A DNA stretch of 5,992 nt from RECG01 sp964444805 (GTDB lineage: Bacteria > Bacillota_I > Bacilli_A > Acholeplasmatales > Acholeplasmataceae). Location of the stretch: positions 1 through 5,992 of the forward strand of contig CAYUIK010000092.1 of assembly GCA_964444805.1 (NCBI GenBank). Direction: 5' to 3'. The notes beneath the pieces were generated by a model that had not been told where the DNA came from, ran no database searches, and saw nothing but the letters and a program-made list of their open reading frames with translations. This document shows positions 1 through 3,957 of this stretch, one piece after another. How positions within the stretch are numbered: position 1 is the first letter of the stretch; each line of letters begins with the position of its first letter. The translations under genes and the position numbers were made by a program.

Positions 1-150
1 GATCTTGATTTGTCGTAAGGCATTCTTTTCAGTATGCCCTTGATGCATAGCCACTATTTTAATCTTTACTCTTGACTTTTATTAAATAGTTGGCTTTCAC
101 ATCTTTTTTATATCGATACGTGTACGGCAATCACTTGAATATGTACTGTT

Positions 151-188
151 CCTCCCTTTCACGTTGATGTGTTCATATCTCGATTATA
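151..188 (-). promoter_or_regulatory. Orphan minus-strand TATAAT and SD-like motif
   Basis: Read on the - strand, TATAAT (188-183) is followed 22 bases later by GAAAGGGAGG (160-151), an almost ideal Shine-Dalgarno sequence. No good -35 box sits at the right distance from this -10. No ATG, GTG or TTG follows the SD-like motif at normal spacing, and the frames downstream hit stops within about 30 codons. It may be the decayed front end of a divergent gene, a leader peptide using a rare start, or a chance purine run. Confidence 0.2.
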
Positions 189-239
189 GGATATAAAGAT
201 AGGACTTCTTTCTTTTTCATACACGCCGTCAAGGACTTT

Positions 240-268
240 CACTCAATGTAAGAAATAATCGTTGAGTG
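240..268. promoter_or_regulatory. Inverted repeat, candidate operator upstream of gene 1
   Basis: CACTCAATG (240-248) and CGTTGAGTG (260-268) are inverted copies matching at 8 of 9 positions, with 11 bases between them and arm centres 20 bp apart, i.e. two helical turns. This geometry suits a dimeric DNA-binding protein better than an RNA hairpin. It ends 5 bases before a perfect TATAAT (274-279), so a bound protein would cover the -35 region of that possible promoter. The encoded XRE protein of gene 1 is the natural candidate ligand (autoregulation), which is inference. Confidence 0.4.
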
Positions 269-286
269 TATACTATAATAGGACTA

Positions 287-316
287 TGTACAAAATTGAA
301 ATAAATATGATATGAT
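287..316 (+). promoter_or_regulatory. Probable promoter of gene 1 (extended -10)
   Basis: TGTACA (287-292, 4/6 to TTGACA) is followed after 18 bp by TATGAT (311-316), preceded by TG plus one base at 308-310, an extended -10. Transcription would start near 323 and give a leader of about 49 bases. A perfect TATAAT at 274-279 next to the inverted repeat at 240-268 is an alternative or second promoter, but it lacks a recognisable -35 box. Confidence 0.45.
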
Positions 317-371
317 TGAAGCATAAAAGAAATTTGCTAAACAGCATCGCATTCTAAGGGGGAGAAACATC

Positions 372-1346
372 GTGGATCCAAATCAAATTGGAAAGCGCAT
401 CAAGGAACTGAGACAAAGAAAGGGAATCACACAGGTCGAGCTCGCAGAAAACCTTTCAGTCGCATCAAGCACGATCTCACACTGGGAGAAGGGAAGGCGA
501 CTTCCTTCGATCATCGAACTTGAACGGGTCGCAATCTATTTCAATGTTTCGCTTACCGTATTCGACAGTTCTCTCCGTCCTGCCTACGACACGAGCATGG
601 AGCGTGTGCATCAAAATGGAGAAACCAAAAGCATCCAGGTTCGACCTATGGGACTAAGATACACAGGAATCATGAGTACTTTCCTAGTTCTTTCGGTCTT
701 GCTGCTAACAACATCTCTCTTCTGGGATGATGCCATCTGTGAGATCACTTTCATCTTTGGTCTATCGCTAAGCCTTGCCGCGATTATCCTTTACTACATC
801 GTATCGGTAACGATGCGTCGAACGAGTTCCAAACAGTATACCGTACCCCTATCCTATCGATTTTTCTATGAGAACGATATGTCCGAAAAGACCATCCAGA
901 CAAAAAAACGTATCCTGATCATCGGTTCTTATCTACTCCTTATCACGACGACGATCATGCATGTACTGGTCAACCTTGCCTTTTTGAACATCCACCTGGT
1001 ATTCTGGCACCTGGCGGTGGCGATATACGGACTGTTCGTTCTCTTGTTCGTGTGGACACGATTTCAATGCATGAACAAGTCACCGTTATTCGATAAAAAA
1101 GTTGACTTTGATCTCTGCCCCAACTCCTTGCGTTGTCGCCTTTTCTACGTTGTCTGGTCTTTCGACATGATCTCACTGATCGGCTTGACGTATCTCATTT
1201 TAACCGTTAGAGCCTACGTCCTTTCCGTACCGCTCGCCTATACCGCTTTCGGTCTTGGTTCATTTAACGCTTTCTCTTCGTATTTTCTAACCGTGTTTTA
1301 CAAGCGTTACACGAGTCATTTCAAGGTAATAATCAAATCATCTTGA
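372..1346 (+). CDS. XRE-family HTH regulator fused to six transmembrane helices
   Basis: A predicted membrane-anchored transcription factor of 324 residues. Residues about 5-64 form a HTH_3/Cro-C1 domain: GKRIKELRQRKGITQ, a second helix around 20-30 (TQVELAENLSV), the recognition helix around 31-41 (ASSTISHWEKG), then the usual LERVAIYFNVS. A polar linker (65-97) leads to six hydrophobic segments near 98-118, 121-147, 181-205, 208-231, 257-283 and 286-310, with basic residues in the loops and tail (MRRTSSK, KKR). The GTG start is chosen because AAGGGGGAG (356-364) lies 7 bases upstream and the next in-frame ATG (codon 75) would delete the HTH. XRE domains joined to membrane segments are common in Bacillota, usually without a known ligand. 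The membrane part presumably senses a membrane or envelope state, or tethers the DNA-binding domain; no specific signal or target can be named. It appears to be a single-gene unit, possibly autoregulated through the inverted repeat at 240-268. Confidence 0.85.
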   Translation: MDPNQIGKRIKELRQRKGITQVELAENLSVASSTISHWEKGRRLPSIIELERVAIYFNVSLTVFDSSLRPAYDTSMERVHQNGETKSIQVRPMGLRYTGIMSTFLVLSVLLLTTSLFWDDAICEITFIFGLSLSLAAIILYYIVSVTMRRTSSKQYTVPLSYRFFYENDMSEKTIQTKKRILIIGSYLLLITTTIMHVLVNLAFLNIHLVFWHLAVAIYGLFVLLFVWTRFQCMNKSPLFDKKVDFDLCPNSLRCRLFYVVWSFDMISLIGLTYLILTVRAYVLSVPLAYTAFGLGSFNAFSSYFLTVFYKRYTSHFKVIIKSS

Positions 1347-1379
1347 GCAAATGCATGACTTAGAAGACTTATATTTGCT
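1346..1379. repeat. Inverted repeat overlapping the helicase -35 box
   Basis: AGCAAAT (1346-1352) and ATTTGCT (1373-1379) are perfect 7-bp inverted arms with 20 bases between them. The left arm starts on the last base of the gene 1 stop codon and the right arm overlaps the -35 hexamer of the next promoter. There is no U-tract after it and the stem is AT-rich, so it is not a convincing terminator for gene 1. It could be an operator or chance. Confidence 0.3.
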
Positions 1380-1403
1380 ATTTACTCATAAAAAGACTAT
1401 AAT
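1375..1403 (+). promoter_or_regulatory. Promoter of the RNA helicase gene
   Basis: TTGCTA (1375-1380, 4/6 to TTGACA), a 17-bp spacer and a perfect TATAAT (1398-1403) make a normal housekeeping sigma promoter. The start site would fall at about 1409-1411, exactly at the base of the first leader hairpin, giving a leader of about 87 bases before the ATG at 1497. No promoter-like sequence fits between the leader terminator (ending 1468) and the ATG, so transcripts from here must pass that terminator. Confidence 0.7.
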
Positions 1404-1410
1404 CAATGTA

Positions 1411-1429
1411 TCGGAAAAACTATTTCCGA
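1411..1429 (+). promoter_or_regulatory. Leader hairpin 1 of the helicase mRNA
   Basis: TCGGAAA (1411-1417) pairs perfectly with TTTCCGA (1423-1429) around a 5-base loop, at or within a base or two of the predicted 5' end of the transcript. A 5'-terminal stem could stabilise the RNA. An alternative pairing exists: GTATCG (1408-1413) is complementary to CGATAC (1439-1444). That pairing would break the base of this hairpin and the outer pairs of the downstream terminator stem, although 1408-1409 may lie upstream of the start site. Confidence 0.5.
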
Positions 1430-1442
1430 CAGCACGAACGAT

Positions 1443-1468
1443 ACCGGCCTCGTCGCCGGTCTCTTTTT
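1443..1468 (+). terminator. Intrinsic terminator inside the helicase leader (attenuator)
   Basis: ACCGGC (1443-1448) and GCCGGT (1455-1460) form a GC-rich 6-bp stem with a 6-base loop. It extends by two more pairs (1440-1441 with 1462-1463) across one mismatch, and is followed by CTC and five Ts (1464-1468). It sits after the promoter at 1375-1403 and 28 bases before the helicase ATG. Its likely role is transcription attenuation of the helicase, or 3'-end formation of a leader RNA of about 60 nucleotides. It would also stop readthrough from gene 1. Five Ts is a modest tract, so efficiency is probably partial. Confidence 0.65.
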
Positions 1469-1496
1469 GCACGTAGAACAACGAAACGGAGAACGT

Positions 1497-3119
1497 ATGA
1501 CATTCAACCATTTACCCATCAGTAAAAACATTCTTAAAGCATTAAAAGACGAGGGGTACGACACACCAACCCCCATCCAGGAACAGGCAATCCCTGTCCT
1601 ATTCGAAGGAAAGGACGTTCTTGGCAGTGCCCAGACCGGCACCGGTAAAACAGCGGCTTTCGCCATACCGATCTTACAAAGACTTTCCGAGAAACCACGA
1701 ACACGATCGATCAAAGCGCTCATCCTCGCCCCGACACGCGAGCTTGCCGCCCAGATCGATGAGAGTTTCAAAGCCTATGGAAACCACTTGAACTTGAAAA
1801 CCACCGTCGTTTTCGGCGGTGTTTCCCAAAGATCCCAGGAAATCGCGATCCGTCGTGGTACCGACATACTGGTTGCCACTCCGGGAAGATTGCTCGATCT
1901 GATCGGACAAAAGATTATCAATATTTCCGAAATCGAGTACTTCGTCCTCGACGAAGCCGATCGCATGCTCGATATGGGATTCATCCATGACGTCAAAAAG
2001 ATCATCGAAAACATTCCCAACGAACGACAAACGATGCTCTTTTCAGCGACCCTTCCCAAGGAAATTCTTGAGTTATCCAAGATCCTTTTAAAAGATCCGG
2101 TCCGCATCAGCGTCGTCCCCGTCGAAGCGACTCTCGATTCCATCACGCAAAAACTCTACAAGGTCATCAAAGCGAACAAGATCAACTTGCTCGCGCACCT
2201 TCTATCGCAACCAGACGTAAAATCGGCCCTCGTCTTCACGAGGACCAAACATTACGCCAACAAGCTCATGAAGTCATTGACCCAGATGGGCTTCTCGTGC
2301 GATGCCATCCACGGAAACAAATCCCAGACGGCACGTACGCGTGCCCTAGCCGATTTCAAGAAGAATCGCACCGAAATACTCGTCGCTACCGACATCGCTG
2401 CGCGCGGACTCGATATCGAAGGTTTAACGCACGTCGTAAACTTTGACCTTCCGGAAGTCCCGGAAACGTATATCCATCGGATCGGTAGAACCGGAAGAGC
2501 GGGATTCTCCGGAACTTCGATTAGTTTCCAAGCTCCCGAGGAAGCGAAGTACTTAAGAGATATCGAACGCCACATCCACATGAAAATACCCCTCATGAAT
2601 TATGACATGGCTTCGATCAACGCCGATCTAAACATCCTTCGCTCCAAGGTCCAACCACCGAAAAAAGAACCGAAAAAGAAAGAAAAGAAGAAAAAGATCA
2701 AGTTCACGAAGTCACCGAACCAGACAGAACCCGTTCCAACGCACAAGGATATGACGCATAAGAAACAGCCGACTGAACAAAAGCGAACACCGGCGCCAAG
2801 CAAAACCACCAGCGAGAAAAAGAAACCGACACAGCCAAGAACCCAGTCGGCAAGCGATAAGCGAAACCGCAATAAAAATCCGATGAACCATCATAACGAT
2901 CAATCGCGCTCACGCTCACAAACGAAAAACCCACAAAGACAAGACAAAAGAAAGCCTCAGGCATCATTCAAACCGACAAAGCGAGACTTACCGAAGGCCA
3001 CGGAAGACGAAAAGAACATCATCAACGGCAAAGTCATCTATCGCTATAACCGTCACGACTTTCATTACAATCGGGACGCCATCATCAAGTCGGAAGAAAA
3101 AAACAAGAAACAATCCTGA
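1497..3119 (+). CDS. rhlE: RhlE-type DEAD-box ATP-dependent RNA helicase with long basic tail
   Basis: A cytoplasmic ATP-dependent RNA helicase of 540 residues, expected to unwind structured RNA in ribosome assembly, mRNA turnover or cold adaptation. All family motifs are present: Q motif (F3, YDTPTPIQEQAIP 21-33), I AQTGTGKT 45-52, Ia PTRELA from 79, GG 107-108, Ib TPGR 128-131, II DEAD 152-155, III SAT 183-185, IV ALVFTRT 244-250, V ATDIAARGLD 297-306 and VI HRIGRTGRAG 327-336. DEADRMLDMGFIHD and IHGNKSQTARTRALADFK closely resemble E. coli RhlE, hence the symbol; orthology is not proven. The catalytic core ends near 375. A lysine/proline/threonine/glutamine-rich tail (about 385-505) follows and ends in an aromatic-basic segment (VIYRYNRHDFHYNRDAI) near 513-529; the tail probably binds RNA. 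The ATG at 1497 is chosen over an in-frame TTG at 1467 because GGAG (1488-1491) precedes it, the TTG lies in the terminator U-tract, and the family begins at this point. A terminator-like leader suggests attenuation. No clear terminator follows, so readthrough into the lipoprotein gene 90 bases on is possible. Confidence 0.95.
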   Translation: MTFNHLPISKNILKALKDEGYDTPTPIQEQAIPVLFEGKDVLGSAQTGTGKTAAFAIPILQRLSEKPRTRSIKALILAPTRELAAQIDESFKAYGNHLNLKTTVVFGGVSQRSQEIAIRRGTDILVATPGRLLDLIGQKIINISEIEYFVLDEADRMLDMGFIHDVKKIIENIPNERQTMLFSATLPKEILELSKILLKDPVRISVVPVEATLDSITQKLYKVIKANKINLLAHLLSQPDVKSALVFTRTKHYANKLMKSLTQMGFSCDAIHGNKSQTARTRALADFKKNRTEILVATDIAARGLDIEGLTHVVNFDLPEVPETYIHRIGRTGRAGFSGTSISFQAPEEAKYLRDIERHIHMKIPLMNYDMASINADLNILRSKVQPPKKEPKKKEKKKKIKFTKSPNQTEPVPTHKDMTHKKQPTEQKRTPAPSKTTSEKKKPTQPRTQSASDKRNRNKNPMNHHNDQSRSRSQTKNPQRQDKRKPQASFKPTKRDLPKATEDEKNIINGKVIYRYNRHDFHYNRDAIIKSEEKNKKQS

Positions 3120-3144
3120 TTCGATATCATTCTTTTTTGAATAT

Positions 3145-3173
3145 TTGTCACACGATCGACACAACCACATGAT
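3145..3173 (+). promoter_or_regulatory. Weak candidate promoter of the lipoprotein gene
   Basis: TTGTCA (3145-3150, 5/6 to consensus) is followed after 17 bp by CATGAT (3168-3173, only 4/6). TAAGAT at 3173-3178 is a better -10 but lies at 22-bp spacing. The 90-base gap between helicase and lipoprotein genes holds no convincing hairpin-plus-T terminator, so the downstream gene may be served both by this promoter and by readthrough. Confidence 0.3.
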
Positions 3174-3209
3174 AAGATTGAGACGAATATAGAGAAAGGA
3201 GAATTTCGA

Positions 3210-3755
3210 ATGAAGAAAATACTCTTTTTAGCGACATTCATCTTAGCGACGACCACGCTCTCACGTTGCCAGTTACAAGTCGACCCCGACCTATACGCCA
3301 ATAACGAGCAAAGTGAAGATACCATCTTGACGCAGACGATCGAAACGACACTGGGAACGATCGATATCGATATCGATCGAGATCAGTTAGGGTCCCCACC
3401 TGACGAGGTCACCGTCACCGTCCTCTTCACAGCATCCGAATCCTTTGAAATCGATCTTTACACGAGCACTTTCGGCCCCGGTGGTTTCATATCGATGAAT
3501 TTCACATCACAGACTGATGGAAACGCCATACTCTTCAGCGAAGTCTATGACGTCATGCATACTGATGACATCCTCGAACTCGATATCGAACCAGGCGATA
3601 CGATCACGCGTACGCTTAGGTTTCAAAAATTACCGTACCATGGCGGTTTCGGTAATGAAGAACGCTCGCCAAGTGGTACTTACACACTCGAAATCCTGCT
3701 TCATCATCCGGATTTTGAATGGATCGAAACCGATCTTACCGTAGACGTACCATAA
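3210..3755 (+). CDS. Small exported protein, probable lipoprotein, all-beta mature domain
   Basis: A 181-residue protein that I do not recognise. The N-terminus is a short secretion signal: KK at 2-3, hydrophobic core 4-17, then LSRC with cysteine at 20. This has the position of a lipobox, but arginine at -1 is atypical (Gly, Ala or Ser are usual), so lipid attachment is probable rather than certain. The mature part is acidic and rich in alternating polar/hydrophobic strands (TIDIDIDRD 50-58, EVTVTVLF 66-73, TITRTLRF 131-138), with turns such as IEPGDT and SPSGTYTLEI near the end. That resembles a beta-sandwich of the BsuPI/Ig-like kind, by impression only. AAAGGAG (3195-3201) lies 8 bases before the ATG and fixes the start. 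It stands 90 bases after the helicase gene and is closed by a strong terminator. It probably acts on the outer face of the cell membrane; no ligand or enzyme activity can be suggested, and no catalytic motif is visible. Confidence 0.75.
   Translation: MKKILFLATFILATTTLSRCQLQVDPDLYANNEQSEDTILTQTIETTLGTIDIDIDRDQLGSPPDEVTVTVLFTASESFEIDLYTSTFGPGGFISMNFTSQTDGNAILFSEVYDVMHTDDILELDIEPGDTITRTLRFQKLPYHGGFGNEERSPSGTYTLEILLHHPDFEWIETDLTVDVP
3358..3379. repeat. 22-bp perfect palindrome inside the lipoprotein gene
   Basis: Positions 3358-3379 read identically on both strands with no central loop. It is built from overlapping CGATCG and GATATC units and encodes the alternating Ile-Asp run of the exported protein (about residues 50-55). 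Repeated ATC GAT codons produce much of the symmetry by themselves, so a separate DNA function is not required. Confidence 0.85.
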
Positions 3756-3772
3756 GTGTTCCCGTCATATGT

Positions 3773-3808
3773 ACACGTCCGAAACTCCGCTTTCGGACGT
3801 GTTTTTTT
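3773..3808 (+). terminator. Strong intrinsic terminator after the lipoprotein gene
   Basis: ACACGTCCGAAA (3773-3784) pairs perfectly over 12 bp with 3791-3802 around the 6-base loop CTCCGC, followed by seven Ts (3802-3808). It lies 17 bases after the stop codon. On the opposite strand there is no T-tract after the stem, so it is one-directional, acting on the + strand transcript. Confidence 0.95.
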
Positions 3809-3906
3809 ATGCCTGATTAAGGAGCACTTAACCAACCAAAACCCTCTTTTTCACCCAATCAACCACAAAAACCACAAGAAGATGTCACATGTTAAGTAAA
3901 TAAACA
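3809..3906. other. Intergenic spacer with a G-free stretch and AACC repeats
   Basis: No gene is present. From 3825 to 3877 the + strand contains no G (53 bases). It carries repeated AACC units, including the 9-bp-spaced direct repeat AACCACAA (3861-3868 and 3870-3877). AAACCAC (3869-3875) recurs inverted as GTGGTTT (3916-3922), which overlaps the palindrome in the next promoter, so these could be extra half-sites for the regulator. ATGTT (3889-3893) and AACAT (3903-3907) are a further short inverted pair just before the -35 box. All of this could also be low-complexity spacer. Confidence 0.35.
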
Positions 3907-3935
3907 TTGTCAAAAGTGGTTTGAAACCCTATAAT
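3907..3935 (+). promoter_or_regulatory. Strong promoter of the gene 4-gene 5 operon
   Basis: TTGTCA (3907-3912), a 17-bp spacer and a perfect TATAAT (3930-3935) give a near-consensus housekeeping promoter. The start site would be about 3941-3943, right at the Shine-Dalgarno sequence AAGGAGGG (3943-3950), leaving a leader of only about 16 bases. This placement also rules out the upstream in-frame ATG at 3934, which lies in the -10 box. Confidence 0.8.
3918..3928. promoter_or_regulatory. Palindrome in the promoter spacer, candidate operator
   Basis: GGTTTGAAACC is a perfect 5-bp-arm inverted repeat around a central G, lying entirely between the -35 and -10 boxes of the promoter at 3907-3935. 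A repressor bound here would block RNA polymerase directly. The XRE protein encoded immediately downstream is the obvious candidate (negative autoregulation), by analogy with other XRE operons; binding is not shown. Confidence 0.45.
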
Positions 3936-3957
3936 GGATGGTAAGGAGGGATTAACC

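Larger units (their letters stand above)
1..371. other. AT-rich intergenic region without a supported gene
   Basis: This stretch is distinctly more AT-rich than the genes that follow and all six frames are broken by stops. Two + frames enter from the left edge but close at 16-18 (TAA) and 40-42 (TGA), too short to judge. On the - strand a frame from ATG at 48 is open to the left edge (16 codons, MHQGHTEKNALRQIKI), without a convincing ribosome binding site, so it could be the start of a divergent gene or chance. The rest holds a - strand TATAAT and purine-rich SD-like motif, an inverted repeat at 240-268 and the promoter elements of gene 1, listed separately. ATAGGACT occurs twice (199-206 and 278-285). 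Confidence 0.6.

Noticed and set aside
1..48. Imperfect hairpin AAGGCAT/ATGCCCTT near the left edge as a terminator
   Set aside because: Stem is short with a bulge and no T-tract follows on either strand.
970..1176. Open frame on the - strand inside gene 1
   Set aside because: It lies opposite a well-supported gene with a complete domain, has no ribosome binding site, and its translation is Arg/Ser-rich without any domain pattern.
1467..1496. TTG start giving the helicase ten more residues
   Set aside because: The codon lies in the T-tract of the leader terminator, has no RBS, and family members begin at the later ATG.
1448..1554. Terminator loop (CCTCGTC, 1448-1454) complementary to GACGAGG at 1548-1554 in the helicase gene
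   Set aside because: The coding copy is transcribed after the termination decision, so it cannot act as antiterminator; a 7-base match is probably chance.
1403..2146. Several overlapping - strand open frames opposite the helicase
   Set aside because: The helicase motifs are unmistakable on the + strand; the antisense frames arise from its codon bias and lack start signals.
3120..3209. Terminator between helicase and lipoprotein genes (ATTC-TTTTTT-GAAT)
   Set aside because: The stem is only 4 bp and AT-rich with the Ts in the loop, so it is not a credible terminator.
3517..3744. A second + strand frame inside the lipoprotein gene
   Set aside because: Different frame within a gene that has a signal peptide and good RBS; no RBS of its own and no protein-like pattern.
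3934..3957. Upstream ATG for the solenoid XRE gene
   Set aside because: It falls inside the -10 box, upstream of the predicted start site, and would translate through the Shine-Dalgarno sequence.
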